A stretch of DNA of 64,000 nt from Marilutibacter spongiae (GTDB taxonomy: Bacteria; Pseudomonadota; Gammaproteobacteria; Xanthomonadales; Xanthomonadaceae), in assembly GCF_014145325.1 (NCBI RefSeq), contig NZ_JACHTF010000007.1, positions 62,001-126,000 of the forward strand, given 5' to 3'. Each line of letters begins with the position of its first letter. Positions within the stretch are counted from its first letter, which is position 1. Positions 48,764 through 59,295 of this stretch are shown piece after piece. The notes under the pieces are model-generated. The model was not told the DNA's origin. It was given only the letters and a program-made list of their open reading frames with translations, and did not search any database. Made by a program: the position numbers and the translations under genes.

Positions 48764-50659
48764 TCAGGCGTCCAGGCTGCGGGCGGCCGCGAGGACGGTG
48801 CCCTCCTCGACCAGGCGCACCGCCATCGCGACCTCGCCATCCATCGCCCGGTCTCGCTCCAGGAACGGGATCGCCTCGCGGATCGCCGCGTGGGCGGCGG
48901 CGACCGCGCGCCCCGGGCGGAACTCCTCGGATCCGGCCAGTTCCGCGCGCAGGCCCTCGACCTCGCGCAGGAACGCCCCACGCGCGGCGGCGTCGGTCGC
49001 CGGCGGGCCCGCGACCTTCGCGGCGAGGGCGTCGGCATCGCCCCGGCGCGCCAGTTCGCGCGCGGCGTTGATCATGTCCCGGCGCAGGTCCAGCGCCTGC
49101 GCGGCGGTGTACAGCTCCAGCCCCAGGACCTTGCCCAGGTCGGCGACCATGGCCAGCACGTGGCGCGCCTCGTTCGCGCCCATCGAGACGTGGTCCTCGG
49201 CGTTGGCGCTGGTCGGGATCGAATAGACCGAGGCCGGCATCGCCCGGCTGCACAGGTCGTTGACGATGGCCGCGGCGGTGTACTGCACGATCATGTGGCC
49301 CGACTCGGTCGCGTCCTCGTTGCCGATCAGGAAACCCGGCAGGCCGTCGTTGGTGGCCGGGTCGACGAGCTTGTTGAGGCGACGCTCCGAGATGCTGGCC
49401 AGCACCGGGATCGCGGCCTTGACGTAGCTCATCGCCAGCGCGAGCGGCATGCCGTGGAAGTGGCCGGCCGAGATCACCTGCTGCTCGACGTGCTCGGCCT
49501 CGGCATCCGGGAACACGATGGGGTTGTCGGTCAGCGCATTGAGCTCGACTTCGAGCACGCGCGCGGCCTGTGCCGCGGCATCGCGCACCGCGCCGTGCAC
49601 CTGCGGGATGCAGCGCAGCGAATAGCTGTCCTGCGGCTGGTGCTTCTTGCCGCCACGGAAGGGCCGGAAGCGGGTGTAGAACTTCTCGCGGCCGTGGCGC
49701 TGGTCCAGGGGCACCCAGTCCCAGCCGATGTCGAAGCGCAGCGCCTGCGCGTCCGGCGTGGACCAGCTGCTGGGGAACCATGGCCGGAAGCGCGGCACCA
49801 GGTGGTACGGGATGTCCGACAGCGTCGAGCCATCGAGCAGGCGCCGCAGGTTGGACGCGACCTGGACCTGGCCTGGATGCGGCCGCAGCGCATGCACCTC
49901 TTCGGCGAACGCGCCGAGCCGGCCCGCGAAGGCATCGATGCTCATCGCCGCGGCCAGGTCGGCGGTATCGAGCAGTTCCTCCAGCCGATGCAGCGAGAGC
50001 ACCCCGCAGGCAAGCATCTGCGCGGTGCCGTTGTTCAGCGCCAGGCCCTCCTTGTAGGAAAGCGCGACCGGCGCGAGCCCGGCCTGCGCCAGCGCGTCGG
50101 CGCCGGCCATGCGCTCGCCTTCGAAGAAGGCTTCGCCGCCCCCGAGCAGGACGATCGCCAGGTGCGACAGCGGGGCCAGGTCGCCCGACGCGCCCACCGA
50201 GCCCAGTTGCGGGACCACCGGCACGACGCCGGCATTGAGCATGGCCACCAGCGCCTGCAGCGTCTCGACGCGGATGCCCGAGTGGCCGCGCATGAGGGTG
50301 TTGATGCGGATGCACAGCATCGCGCGGACGATCTCGGGGGCGAACGGCTCGCCGACGCAGACCGCGTGGGTCACGATCAGGTTGCGCTGCAGCTCCTCGT
50401 GCAGGGTTTCGGCCGAGGCCGCTTCGCCGGGCAGTGCCTCGCGCAGGCGGTGCGCGCCCAGCAGGCGGTCGGCGTTGCTCCCGAAGCCGGTCGAGACGCC
50501 GTAGATCGGCTCTTCGCGGCGGACCTGCTCGGCCAGGAAGGCCGCGGCGCGTTCCACGGCCGGCAGCTGCGCGGCGGAGAGTTCGACGTGCGCGCCATAC
50601 GCCACGTCGACCAGTTGGGCCCGGGACAGCGAACGGCCATCGAGCAGGATCGGCTTCAT
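48764..50659 (-). CDS. Histidine ammonia-lyase-like aromatic amino acid lyase (enlarged)
   Basis: 631-aa member of the MIO-dependent lyase family that removes ammonia from His, Phe or Tyr. The MIO cofactor triad is in GSVGASGDLAPLSH near residue 157, YGVSTGFGSNAD supplies the catalytic Tyr loop (near 53) and NALTDNPIVFP the substrate contacts. The selectivity region reads LIVTHAVCVGEP, with the His typical of HutH rather than of Phe/Tyr lyases. HutH is usually near 510 aa; here about 55 residues are inserted near 288-340, before YSLRCIPQ, and the C-terminal part is also longer. HutH has NQEDHVSM; here it is NAEDHVSMGANE. No hutU, hutI or hutC is nearby. Substrate is uncertain. The start is the family-like MKPILLDG. 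Confidence 0.8.
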   Translation of the reverse strand: MKPILLDGRSLSRAQLVDVAYGAHVELSAAQLPAVERAAAFLAEQVRREEPIYGVSTGFGSNADRLLGAHRLREALPGEAASAETLHEELQRNLIVTHAVCVGEPFAPEIVRAMLCIRINTLMRGHSGIRVETLQALVAMLNAGVVPVVPQLGSVGASGDLAPLSHLAIVLLGGGEAFFEGERMAGADALAQAGLAPVALSYKEGLALNNGTAQMLACGVLSLHRLEELLDTADLAAAMSIDAFAGRLGAFAEEVHALRPHPGQVQVASNLRRLLDGSTLSDIPYHLVPRFRPWFPSSWSTPDAQALRFDIGWDWVPLDQRHGREKFYTRFRPFRGGKKHQPQDSYSLRCIPQVHGAVRDAAAQAARVLEVELNALTDNPIVFPDAEAEHVEQQVISAGHFHGMPLALAMSYVKAAIPVLASISERRLNKLVDPATNDGLPGFLIGNEDATESGHMIVQYTAAAIVNDLCSRAMPASVYSIPTSANAEDHVSMGANEARHVLAMVADLGKVLGLELYTAAQALDLRRDMINAARELARRGDADALAAKVAGPPATDAAARGAFLREVEGLRAELAGSEEFRPGRAVAAAHAAIREAIPFLERDRAMDGEVAMAVRLVEEGTVLAAARSLDA

Positions 50660-50815
50660 CTTGCGTGTTCTCCCTGGGTGGCCTGCCACCCTCGCCGGCG
50701 ATCGCGACCGACCGCCCGCGCTTGCTTGAAAGGCCGCCGGTCCACGCTTGGCCCGGCGGTGGAAGCCCGCCGCATCGGCGCCTGCTGGCAGCGCCGGTGC
50801 GCGGGCCGTGTGTCC

Positions 50816-52207
50816 TCAGCGCCCGGACAGGGCGCGGCTTTGCTCGAGTTCCACGCGCAGGCTGCGCGCCAGTTCCTCGCGGGTGACCTCGAACTGCATC
50901 TCGCGCTTGAGGTCCTTGACCGCGACCACGCCGCGCGCGCGCTCGTCGTCGCCCGCGAGCACCACGAAGCGGATGCCCGCGCGCGATGCGTACTGGAACT
51001 GCTTGCCGATCTTGCGCGGCTCCATCTGCACCTCGGTGTTGATGCCGCCGGCGCGCAGGTGGCGGGCGATGTCCAGCGCGTCGGCCAGCATGTCGCCGTC
51101 CATCAGCGCGACCATGGCCTCGACGGTGCTCTCGGCGACGTCGATCACGCCCGCCTCGCGCAGCTGCCAGAACAGGCGGGTCAGGCCGATCGAGATGCCG
51201 ACGCCGGGCAGCTTCGACTTCGTGTAATGACTGGCCAGGTCCTCGTAACGGCCGCCCGAGCAGATCGAGCCGATCTGCGGGTAGTCGTCCAGCGTGGTCT
51301 CGTAGACGGTGCCGGTGTAGTAGTCCAGGCCGCGGGCGATGGAGAAGTTGAGCGCATAGTGCGACTCGGGCACGCCCAGCGCCCTGACCAGCTCCAGCAC
51401 TTCGCGCAGCTCGGCCACGCCGTCGCGGATCGCGTCGTTGGCATCGGGCAAGGCGTCCAGGCGCGCCATCGCGTCGGCGTGCGAGCTGGAGCGCACCTCG
51501 ACGAACGCGAGGATGCGGTCGACCACCCCGGCGGCCAGCGCGAAGCCTTCGCCCTCGAGCGTGGCGCGCACGTGCTCGGCACCGCGCTTGTCCAGCTTGT
51601 CGACCTCGCGCAGCACCAGCGCCTGGCGCTCGGCGTCGGCGATGCCCAGCGACTCGAAAAAGCCGCGCATCAGCTTGCGGTTGTTGAGCTGGATGGTGAA
51701 CTTGCCGATCGCCATTTCCGAGAAGACGGCGTGGATGACGGCGGGCATCTCCGCGTCGAAGCGCACGCTCAGCGCGTCCTTGCCGATCACGTCGATGTCG
51801 CACTGGTAGAACTCGCGGAAGCGGCCGCGCTGGGCGCGCTCGCCGCGGTACACGCGCTGCATCTGGTAGCGGCGGAAGGGGAAGGCCAGCTCGTGTTCGT
51901 GCTCAGCGACATAGCGTGCCAGGGGCACGGTCAGGTCGAAGCGCAGGGCCTGCTCGGGTCGGCCGCCGTCGGCCTTCTCCAGGGCGCCGGTGGACTGCAC
52001 GAAATAGACCTGCCGCTCGGTCTCGCCACCGGACTTGGTCAGCAGTATCTCCGACAGCTCCATCACCGGGGTCTCGACCGGCAGGAAGCCGAAGCGCTCG
52101 AAATTGCGGCGGATCGTGTCCAGCAGGCGCTGGAAGGCGATCTGCTCGGGGGGCAGCAATTCCATCACCCCGGGCGGGGTGCGGGGCTTGATTGGCTGAC
52201 TGGCCAA
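50816..52207 (-). CDS. hisS: Histidyl-tRNA synthetase
   Basis: 463-aa class IIa synthetase. Motif 1 region [20 protein letters not shown], motif 2 [24 protein letters not shown], His-specific loop [12 protein letters not shown] (near 285) and motif 3 [14 protein letters not shown] (near 335), then an anticodon-binding domain from about 350. It attaches histidine to tRNA-His. It lies upstream of the lyase-like gene with a 156-bp gap and may share its transcript. Confidence 0.95.
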   Translation of the reverse strand: MASQPIKPRTPPGVMELLPPEQIAFQRLLDTIRRNFERFGFLPVETPVMELSEILLTKSGGETERQVYFVQSTGALEKADGGRPEQALRFDLTVPLARYVAEHEHELAFPFRRYQMQRVYRGERAQRGRFREFYQCDIDVIGKDALSVRFDAEMPAVIHAVFSEMAIGKFTIQLNNRKLMRGFFESLGIADAERQALVLREVDKLDKRGAEHVRATLEGEGFALAAGVVDRILAFVEVRSSSHADAMARLDALPDANDAIRDGVAELREVLELVRALGVPESHYALNFSIARGLDYYTGTVYETTLDDYPQIGSICSGGRYEDLASHYTKSKLPGVGISIGLTRLFWQLREAGVIDVAESTVEAMVALMDGDMLADALDIARHLRAGGINTEVQMEPRKIGKQFQYASRAGIRFVVLAGDDERARGVVAVKDLKREMQFEVTREELARSLRVELEQSRALSGR

Positions 52208-52332
52208 ATGCAGGACTCCTGTCGGGGGCTGGCTCGACGTGGCGAGGGTGTCGCGAGGTGCGACGCTAGCCCTGCAGTTTACCGGCTGCGGCCGGCCCGC
52301 CCCAAGAACATGAAGGAAATCGCGATGAGCTA

Positions 52333-52361
52333 TTGCCTCGCCCGGGGACGGTGGCTACAAT
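52333..52361 (+). promoter_or_regulatory. Promoter of tRNA-Pro
   Basis: TTGCCT (52333-52338), a 17-bp spacer and TACAAT (52356-52361), ending 15 bp before the tRNA. A good match to the sigma-70 consensus. Confidence 0.6.
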
Positions 52362-52376
52362 GGCCCGCTCTGCTGT

Positions 52377-52453
52377 CGGGGTGTAGCTCAGCCTGGTAGA
52401 GCGCTACGTTCGGGACGTAGAAGTCGCAGGTTCAAATCCTGTCTCCCCGACCA
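52377..52453 (+). tRNA. tRNA-Pro (anticodon CGG)
   Basis: 77-nt cloverleaf including an encoded CCA. Acceptor arm CGGGG pairs with CCCCG (one T-T mismatch further in), D-loop AGCCTGGTAGAGC, anticodon stem CTACG/CGTAG with loop TTCGGGA (anticodon CGG), and T-arm GCAGGTTCAAATCCTGT. It reads CCG codons. Confidence 0.96.
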
Positions 52454-52470
52454 ACGGAATTCATTCCCCA

Positions 52471-52495
52471 GGAAGCCGGCCTCGCGCCGGCTTCC
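52471..52495 (+). terminator. Terminator hairpin after tRNA-Pro
   Basis: Perfect 10-bp stem GGAAGCCGGC (52471-52480) / GCCGGCTTCC (52486-52495) with loop CTCGC, 17 nt after the tRNA. The following bases are not a strong U-run. Confidence 0.7.
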
Positions 52496-52605
52496 TGCGT
52501 TCCGGCCCCCGGATCCGGCGTACACGCCCGCCCCTCCCATGCGAAAACGGCCCGCCCGCGCGATGCGGGTCAGGCCGTCGGGTCACCGCGGCGCGGGTCG
52601 CCTCG

Positions 52606-53874
52606 TCAGGCCACCCGCGACTCCGGGTGGCGCACCTGGCCGTCGCCACGGACCACGTAGCGTTCGATCGTCAGCGACTCCACGCCCATCGGCCCGTAGG
52701 CATGCAGGCGCGTGGTCGAGATGCCGATCTCCGCGCCCAGTCCCAGCGCGCCGCCGTCGTTGAAGCGGGACGAGGCATTCACCATCACCGCCGAACTGCG
52801 CGTACCGCGCACGAACGCCTCGGCCGCGGCCGGGTCTTCGGTGACGATGACCTCGGTGTGGTCCGAACCATGCCGATCGATCTGGGCGAGCGCGCCGTCG
52901 AGGTCGTCGACGACCTGCATCGACACCACCAGGTCGAGGAACTCGGCGCCATGGTCGGCCTCTTCGGCCGGCACCACGCCTTCGGCCGCGGCCACCGTGC
53001 GCGCGCAGCCGCGGACTTCCACGCCCTTGCCCTGGAGGGTGGACACCAGCCGCGGCAGCAGGCCGTCGACCAGGTCCTGGTGGACGAGGATGCCTTCGAG
53101 CGCGTTGCACACGCCCGGGCGGCTGGTCTTGCCGTCCACCGCCAGGTCGATGGCCTTGGCCGGATCGGCGGCACGGTCCACGTACAGGTGGCAGACGCCC
53201 TTGTAGTGTTTGATGACGGGAACGCGCGCGTGCTCGGCGACGAAACGGATCAGGCCTTCGCCGCCGCGGGGGATGGCCAGGTCGACCAGGTCCGACAACT
53301 GGATCAGTTCCATCACGTGCTCCCGCGCCGTGTCGGTGATCAGCGATACGGCGGCTTCGGGCAGCCCCTTCTCGCGCAGCGCGGCATGCAGGCAGCCGGC
53401 GATCGCGGCGTTGCTGGAACGCGCTTCGGAACCGCCGCGCAGCAACACGGCATTGCCCGCCTTCAGGCACAGTGCGGCGGCATCGGCCGTCACGTTGGGC
53501 CGGGCTTCGTAGATCATCGCCACCAGGCCCAGCGGAAGCCGCTGGCGTTCGATCACCAGACCGTTTTCATGGGTCTGGCTGCGGGTCACCTGCCCCACGG
53601 GATCCTCCTGGGCAGCGACTTCGCGCAGGGCATTGGCGATGCCAGCCACGCGCGCTTCATCGAGCTTCAGGCGGTCGAGCATGGCGCCCTTGACGCCGTT
53701 CTCGTGCGCACGCGCCATGTCCTCGGCGTTCGCCGCCAGGATCGCGTCGCTGCGCGCATCGAGTTCCGACGCCATGCGCTCGATCAGGGCCCGTCGCCCC
53801 GCGCCGTCCAGGGCGGCGATGGCGTGCTGGGCCGTGCGGGCCTTTTCGGCCAGGTCTCGGACGTATCCGCTCAT
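52606..53874 (-). CDS. proA: Gamma-glutamyl phosphate reductase
   Basis: 422-aa NADPH-dependent enzyme of proline synthesis, reducing glutamyl phosphate to glutamate semialdehyde. The aldehyde-dehydrogenase fold shows PLGLVAMIYEARPNVTADAA, GSEARSSNAAI and the catalytic Cys in GKTSRPGVCNALEGILV (near residue 245). ATGA overlap with proB. It is the last gene of the arg-pro block. Confidence 0.96.
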   Translation of the reverse strand: MSGYVRDLAEKARTAQHAIAALDGAGRRALIERMASELDARSDAILAANAEDMARAHENGVKGAMLDRLKLDEARVAGIANALREVAAQEDPVGQVTRSQTHENGLVIERQRLPLGLVAMIYEARPNVTADAAALCLKAGNAVLLRGGSEARSSNAAIAGCLHAALREKGLPEAAVSLITDTAREHVMELIQLSDLVDLAIPRGGEGLIRFVAEHARVPVIKHYKGVCHLYVDRAADPAKAIDLAVDGKTSRPGVCNALEGILVHQDLVDGLLPRLVSTLQGKGVEVRGCARTVAAAEGVVPAEEADHGAEFLDLVVSMQVVDDLDGALAQIDRHGSDHTEVIVTEDPAAAEAFVRGTRSSAVMVNASSRFNDGGALGLGAEIGISTTRLHAYGPMGVESLTIERYVVRGDGQVRHPESRVA

Positions 53875-55034
53875 GCATTCTCCTCGGTGTTGAGCAGAAC
53901 GAGGTCGTCGCGGTGGATCACGGACTCACCGAAGGTGAAGCCCAGCACGGCTTCGATCTCGTTGCTGTGGCGGCGCACGATGCGCCGCATGTCGGCGGCG
54001 CCGTATTGCGCCAGGCCGCGCGCCAACGCCGGCCCGTGGGGCTGTTCGTTGACGACTTCGATGACGTCGCCGCGGCGGAATTCGCCTTCCACGCGGACCA
54101 CGCCGCCGGGCAACAGGGAGGCGCCGCGCCGGTGCAGGGCGGCGGCCGCGCCGCCGTCGACCATCAGGCTGCCGCAGGACGGCGCGTGGCGCAGCCACTG
54201 CTTGCGCGCGGTCAGCGGATCGGACTCGGCCATCAGCAGGGTGCCATGCAGGCGCCCGTCCGACAGGGCCCGGATGACATCGGCATCGCGCCCGCAGAAC
54301 AGCACCGTGGGAATGCCGGCGGTCGAGGCCTTGGACGCGGCCTCGAGCTTGGTCAGCATGCCGCCGGTGCCCAGCTCGCCGGGATCGCCGGAGGCCGCGA
54401 GCAGCAGTTCGTCGGTGACCCGGTCGACCTTCAGGATCGGCGCCGCCGACGGCTCGTACTTGGGGTGCGCGGTGTAGAGCCCGCCGATGTCGGTCGCGAT
54501 CATCAGCAGGTCGGCATCGACCAGCGAGGCCACCGCGGCGGCGATGTTGTCGTTGTCGCCCAGGCGCAGCTTGTCGATCGCGACGGTGTCGTTCTCGTTG
54601 ACGATCGGCAGCGCGCCCACGCGCAGCAGCTCGCGCAGGGTGTTGCGCGCGTTGAGGTAGCGACGCCGGTTGAGCATGTCGTCGTGGCTCAACAGCACCT
54701 GGGCGGCGGGAATGCCGGTCAGGCGCTGCCAGAACGACACCAGCGTGGCCTGGCCGAGCGCAGCCAGGGCCTGGCGCTGGACGGGGCCGCTGTTGGTGGA
54801 TTCGATGCGGCGGCGGCCGGCGGCGACCGCACCCGAGGACACCAGCACCACTTCGCGGCCCTGCGAGCGCGCCTCGATGATGAAACGTGCGAGCACCGCC
54901 GCGTAGCGGGGATCCAGCCCGTCCTCGCTGGGCAGTTTGTCCGTGCCGGCGAGCAGGCTGCTGCCGACCTTCAGGACCGCGCGCTTCCAGTTCGGCAGCG
55001 GTTGCGCGGCGAATACCGTCTGTTCCGCGCTCAT
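53871..55034 (-). CDS. proB: Glutamate 5-kinase
   Basis: 387-aa first enzyme of proline synthesis. Amino-acid-kinase domain (about 15-270) with [24 protein letters not shown] and [17 protein letters not shown]; a C-terminal PUA domain (about 290-380). Feedback inhibition by proline is usual for the family. It overlaps argH by ATGA (stop of argH at 55031-55033). Confidence 0.96.
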   Translation of the reverse strand: MSAEQTVFAAQPLPNWKRAVLKVGSSLLAGTDKLPSEDGLDPRYAAVLARFIIEARSQGREVVLVSSGAVAAGRRRIESTNSGPVQRQALAALGQATLVSFWQRLTGIPAAQVLLSHDDMLNRRRYLNARNTLRELLRVGALPIVNENDTVAIDKLRLGDNDNIAAAVASLVDADLLMIATDIGGLYTAHPKYEPSAAPILKVDRVTDELLLAASGDPGELGTGGMLTKLEAASKASTAGIPTVLFCGRDADVIRALSDGRLHGTLLMAESDPLTARKQWLRHAPSCGSLMVDGGAAAALHRRGASLLPGGVVRVEGEFRRGDVIEVVNEQPHGPALARGLAQYGAADMRRIVRRHSNEIEAVLGFTFGESVIHRDDLVLLNTEENA

Positions 55035-56320
55035 CGCAAGGCCTCCAGGCGCTGCTTCAGGCTATCCAGGCGCAACGCGCCGGCGGCGCCCGGCGACACG
55101 CGGTCGTCCAGGCTGCGTTCGGGGTCGCCCTCGGCCCAGCGCGCCGGGTCGGCGGCTTCCCGGTAGGCCTCGCGGAACGGCATGCCGTCGCGCGCCAGCG
55201 ACACCGCCAGGTCGGTCGCGTACATCGATGGCTCCAGCGCGTCGCGCATGCGCGCGGGCTGCCACTCCAGGTTGCGCAACAGGTCCGGCAGCAGGGCCAG
55301 CGCGCCCAGGCCGCGGCCGAAGGCGTGGAAGATCGCGCCCTTGGAGAACTGCAGGTCGCGGTGGTAGCCCGAGGGCAGCGACAGCAGCTGCTCGATCTCG
55401 GTGCGCGCCGCCGCCGCGGCGGCATAGCTCGCGCGCATCAGCTCGATCACGTCCGGGTTGCGCTTGTTGGGCATGATCGAGCTGCCGGTCGTGTATTGCG
55501 AGGGCAATTGCACGAACCCGTATTCGGCGCTGGTGAACAGGCTCAGGTCCCAGGCCAGACGGCGCACGTCGAGCAGCGCCGAGCACAGGGCCTCGATCGC
55601 GGCCATCTCGAACTTGCCTCGCGACAATTGCGCGTAGGTCGCCGACACCTGCAGGCGGCCGAAGCCCAGTGCGGCGGTGGTGTGGTCGCGATCCAGCGGC
55701 AGGTTGACGCCGTAGCCCGCGGCGCTGCCAAGGGGGTTGGCATCGACCCACTCGCGCGTCTGCGCGGCGCGCACGGCGTTGTCGATGAAGCCCTCGGCCC
55801 AGGCGCTCCACCACATGCCCAGCGAGGAGACCACCGCCCGCTGCAGGTGCGTGTAGCCCGGCAGCGGCACGCCCTGCTCCACCTCGGCCCGCGCCAGCGC
55901 GACCTCGGCGCATTCGCGCGAAAGCGCCGCCACTTCCGACAGCTTTTCCTTCAGCCACAAACGCGTGGCGACCAGCACCTGGTCGTTGCGGCTGCGCCCG
56001 GTGTGGATCTTCTTGCCGGTGTCGCCGAGGCGTTCGACCAGGCGCGCCTCGATCGCCGAGTGGCCGTCTTCGTGCCTATCGTCGAGGACGAAGCGCCCGG
56101 CGCGGAAATCATCGGCCAGTTCCTCCATCTCGGCGCAGAGGCGTTCGAGTTCGTCGGCGCCCAGGATGCCGATGCGTTGCAGGCCTTCGGCATGCGCGCG
56201 ACTGGCCTGGATGTCGAACAGGAAGAATTCGCGATCGAGGACAACGTCCTCGCCGGCAAGGAATGCCTGGATGCGCGCGTCGACCTTGACGCCCGGCTTC
56301 TGCCACAGCAGTGGACTCAT
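55031..56320 (-). CDS. argH: Argininosuccinate lyase
   Basis: 429-aa fumarase/aspartase-superfamily enzyme releasing arginine and fumarate. Motifs: [35 protein letters not shown] and the flexible signature loop [14 protein letters not shown] with the catalytic Ser (near 268). Its start is immediately after the argC stop without overlap. Confidence 0.96.
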   Translation of the reverse strand: MSPLLWQKPGVKVDARIQAFLAGEDVVLDREFFLFDIQASRAHAEGLQRIGILGADELERLCAEMEELADDFRAGRFVLDDRHEDGHSAIEARLVERLGDTGKKIHTGRSRNDQVLVATRLWLKEKLSEVAALSRECAEVALARAEVEQGVPLPGYTHLQRAVVSSLGMWWSAWAEGFIDNAVRAAQTREWVDANPLGSAAGYGVNLPLDRDHTTAALGFGRLQVSATYAQLSRGKFEMAAIEALCSALLDVRRLAWDLSLFTSAEYGFVQLPSQYTTGSSIMPNKRNPDVIELMRASYAAAAAARTEIEQLLSLPSGYHRDLQFSKGAIFHAFGRGLGALALLPDLLRNLEWQPARMRDALEPSMYATDLAVSLARDGMPFREAYREAADPARWAEGDPERSLDDRVSPGAAGALRLDSLKQRLEALR

Positions 56321-57292
56321 TCAGCAGTTCTCCAACACGGGGATGCCCGTCATTTCGTCCAGCCCGAAGGCCAGGTTGAGGTTCTGCAACGCCTGGGTCG
56401 CCGCGCCCTTGAGCAGGTTGTCCTCGGTGGCGACCACCACCAGGCGACGACCGTCCGCGGACACCGCGAAGCCGCCGATGTCGACATGGTGCCGCTGCGC
56501 GATCGCGCTGACCCACGGGGCTTCGTCGACCACGCGCACGAGCGGCTCGCCTGCATAACGCTGGCGATAGCGCGTCATCACATCATCCCGCTCGACCGGT
56601 GCGGCCAGCGGCAGGTTGGCCGTGATCGTCAGGCCCCTGAAATGCGGTGCTACATGTGGAAGGAAGTGGATCGGGTGATCCAACTGTCTGGAAACCTCGC
56701 GTTCGTGGACATGCCCCGTCAATGCGTAGGGCATCAGGTTGTTGCGTAAGGCGTCGGGATCGTTCTTGTCCGACGGCGTGGTGCCTGCGCCCGAATAACC
56801 GGAGACACCGAAGCACTGCACCGGCCCGTCGAGATCCGCGAGCATCGGCGCCACGGACAGTTGCATCGCCGTGGCATAGCAGCCCGGATTGCTGATCCTG
56901 CGCTGGCCGGTGTAGCGGCCACGGGTCAATTCCGGAAGCCCATAATACCAGCTTTCGTCGAACCGATAATCCGCGGACAGGTCGATGATGACCGGATCGA
57001 CGGCGATGCCGCGTGAAATCGCGTCGTCGAATGCGTCCACGCACAGCTTCGCCTTGCCGTTGGGCAAGGCCAGCACCACCGCGTCCGCGCCGAGCGCGGG
57101 CAAGGCCTCGTGCGAGGGCGACGAGTAGCGCAGGTCGCCCGCGTAGCTGTCGATGTGCGCGGCGACGGGTTGGCCGTCGAGTTCGCGCGATGACACGTAC
57201 GCCAGTTCGAACGCGGGGTGCGCCGCGATCAGGCGGATCAGCTCCGCGCCCACGTAACCGCGCGCCCCGACGATGCCGACGGTGATGCCCAT
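56321..57292 (-). CDS. argC: N-acetyl-gamma-glutamyl-phosphate reductase
   Basis: 323-aa NADPH enzyme of arginine synthesis. Rossmann motif [18 protein letters not shown], catalytic Cys in [15 protein letters not shown] (near residue 140) and [17 protein letters not shown]. The start MGITVGIVG at 57292 is one base away from the preceding GNAT stop; an upstream ATG is unlikely. An island of lower-GC codons near 56640-57000 is noticeable compared with neighbours. Confidence 0.95.
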   Translation of the reverse strand: MGITVGIVGARGYVGAELIRLIAAHPAFELAYVSSRELDGQPVAAHIDSYAGDLRYSSPSHEALPALGADAVVLALPNGKAKLCVDAFDDAISRGIAVDPVIIDLSADYRFDESWYYGLPELTRGRYTGQRRISNPGCYATAMQLSVAPMLADLDGPVQCFGVSGYSGAGTTPSDKNDPDALRNNLMPYALTGHVHEREVSRQLDHPIHFLPHVAPHFRGLTITANLPLAAPVERDDVMTRYRQRYAGEPLVRVVDEAPWVSAIAQRHHVDIGGFAVSADGRRLVVVATEDNLLKGAATQALQNLNLAFGLDEMTGIPVLENC

Positions 57293-57293
57293 C

Positions 57294-57932
57294 TCAGCGC
57301 CCTCCCATGGCGGCATGCCGTGCCAGCCTCGCGGCCAGGTGCCGCTTCACCGCGGGCCATTCGGATTCGATGATCGAGAACACGACGGTATCGCGGTAGC
57401 TGCCGTCGGCCAGCCGCTGGTGGTTGCGCAGGACGCCGTCCTGCTTCGCGCCGAGGCGCGCGATCGCCTCGCGCGAGCGCTGGTTGAACCAATGCGTGCG
57501 GAACTCCACCGCGATGCATCGCCACGCCTCGAAGGCGTGGGCCAGCATCAGCGCCTTCGTCGCGGTATTGGTCGACGTGCGCTGGGCGCGGGCGGCATAC
57601 CAGGTGTAGCCGATCTCGACGCGCCGGTTGCCGGCATCGATGTTGCAGTAGCTGGTCTGGCCGAGGACGCGGCCGTCATCCCGGCCGACGACGACGTAGG
57701 GCAGCTGCTGGCCCCGTGCCCGACGCTGCAGGCAGCCCTCCACGTGCGCGGCCATCGCGTCCGGGTGCGGCACGCCGGTGTACCACAGCTCCCACAGGCG
57801 GCCGTCCGCGCAGGCGTCGGCGAGGCCGTCGGCGTGGTGGGACTGCATCGGTTCCAGGCGGATGCCCCCGCCTTCCAGCACCGGCGCTTCGTGCATGTGG
57901 GCGGGCACGTGGGGGGGCACGTTCGCGGTCAT
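57294..57932 (-). CDS. GNAT-family acetyltransferase in the arg operon
   Basis: 212-aa RimJ/RimL-type N-acetyltransferase. It has [20 protein letters not shown] at the start, a beta-bulge strand [20 protein letters not shown] (near 105-125) and [20 protein letters not shown] for CoA binding. It overlaps argB by ATGA and is one base from argC, so it belongs to the operon; a similar gene occurs at this place in Xanthomonas. It is not the acetylglutamate synthase, because that activity is fused to ArgB here. A role in acetylating a pathway intermediate or a protein is open. Confidence 0.85.
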   Translation of the reverse strand: MTANVPPHVPAHMHEAPVLEGGGIRLEPMQSHHADGLADACADGRLWELWYTGVPHPDAMAAHVEGCLQRRARGQQLPYVVVGRDDGRVLGQTSYCNIDAGNRRVEIGYTWYAARAQRTSTNTATKALMLAHAFEAWRCIAVEFRTHWFNQRSREAIARLGAKQDGVLRNHQRLADGSYRDTVVFSIIESEWPAVKRHLAARLARHAAMGGR

Positions 57933-59287
57933 GCCTGCGCTCCCGCCGCCGGCCGGTCGTGCAGGGTCACCGGGCGCGTCGCGCAGTGCGCCACGCAGCG
58001 GCCGATCGCCTCGAAGCCGTCCATGCCGTACCAGAACACGCGCCACTTGCCCTGCCGCAGGCACCCGTCGGATTCGGAATGGTAGAAGGCGTTGACCGGA
58101 TTGCCGTTGCGCGAGCGCCAGAACAGGCTCGGGTTCTGCTCGTGCATGACCTGCCAGACCGCGCGGCCGAGGCCCTCGCCCTGCGCATCGTCGAGCACGG
58201 CGAACTTGTCGAGGTAGGTCCCGGCATCCTCGGCGGTCAGGATCACCGCGGCGCGGTAGTTCTCGCTGACGTAGGCCCGGTGGAGGCGCGTGGTCTCGAA
58301 GTAATCGGGCACCAGCTCGCGACCGAAGGCCGACTCGATCAGGCCGCGCAGGCGCGGCAGGTCCAGCTCGTCCCAGCGCGAGACCTGCAGGACGCGCTCG
58401 CCGCGTCGCACCAGGGTGCCCGAACCCTTGTGGGTGAACAGTTCCTTCGCCAGTTCGGACGGCTTGGTGATCGAGACCGAGGAGGTCAGCGGCAGCGAGT
58501 CGAGCAGGTCCTTGATCTGCTCGATCTTCACCTTCATGCCGCCGTTGACCCAGGGCTGGGCGAGAAGGTGTTCGTACTCGGTGGTGAGGTTGATCGAATC
58601 GATCACCTTGCCGCGCTCGTTGAGCAGCCCCCCGGTGCCGGTCAGGAAGACGATCTTGTAGGGCTGGAGCATCTGCACCAGCTCGTTGGCGGCGAAGTCG
58701 GCGTTGACGTTGAGGATCTGCCCGCCGGCGGTCTCGCCCAGGCTGGCGATGACCGGGATCGAACCGGCCTTCAGGCTGGCCTCGATCGGCGCGAGGTCGA
58801 CGCGCTTGACCTGGCCGACCATGCCGTAGGTGTCGCGGTCAAGGTACTCGGCCTCGAACACGCCCGACACGATCGACGTGGCGCGCGCGTCGAAGGCCTG
58901 CAGCGCTTCGACCAGCTTCAGGTTCTGGGCATGGAACACGCGGCGCACGATCGCCAGGGCCTCCGGCGAGGTGACCCGCAGGCCGTCGACGGTATGCTTC
59001 TCGATGCCCGCCGCGGCGAGTTCGCCATCGAGCTGGGGCCCCGCGCCATGGATGACGATGGGCGTCAGGCCGACGTCCTGCAGGAAGGCCAGCGACGAGG
59101 TGAGCGCGTCGAGGTCGTCGCGCAGGACCGCGCCGCCGACCTTGACCACGGCGAAGCGCTTGGCGTCGAGCTGCGAGAAGCGCTTGAGGTACTGCGAGAT
59201 CTCCTTCGCGCTCGCCATGCTGGACAGCAGGCGGACGATGGTCTGCCGGGTCTGGATGTCGCGGCTGTCTTCGCGGATGTCGTTCAT
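57929..59287 (-). CDS. argB: Bifunctional N-acetylglutamate synthase/kinase
   Basis: 452-aa protein of the xanthomonad/vertebrate-like NAGS-K type. The N-terminal amino-acid-kinase domain (about 40-290) has [27 protein letters not shown] and [13 protein letters not shown]; the C-terminal GNAT domain (about 300-450) has [20 protein letters not shown] and [12 protein letters not shown] for acetyl-CoA binding. It makes N-acetylglutamate and phosphorylates it, the first two steps. Start MNDIREDS at 59287, 8 bp after the argE' stop. Confidence 0.93.
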   Translation of the reverse strand: MNDIREDSRDIQTRQTIVRLLSSMASAKEISQYLKRFSQLDAKRFAVVKVGGAVLRDDLDALTSSLAFLQDVGLTPIVIHGAGPQLDGELAAAGIEKHTVDGLRVTSPEALAIVRRVFHAQNLKLVEALQAFDARATSIVSGVFEAEYLDRDTYGMVGQVKRVDLAPIEASLKAGSIPVIASLGETAGGQILNVNADFAANELVQMLQPYKIVFLTGTGGLLNERGKVIDSINLTTEYEHLLAQPWVNGGMKVKIEQIKDLLDSLPLTSSVSITKPSELAKELFTHKGSGTLVRRGERVLQVSRWDELDLPRLRGLIESAFGRELVPDYFETTRLHRAYVSENYRAAVILTAEDAGTYLDKFAVLDDAQGEGLGRAVWQVMHEQNPSLFWRSRNGNPVNAFYHSESDGCLRQGKWRVFWYGMDGFEAIGRCVAHCATRPVTLHDRPAAGAQA

Positions 59288-59295
59288 GGCGATGT

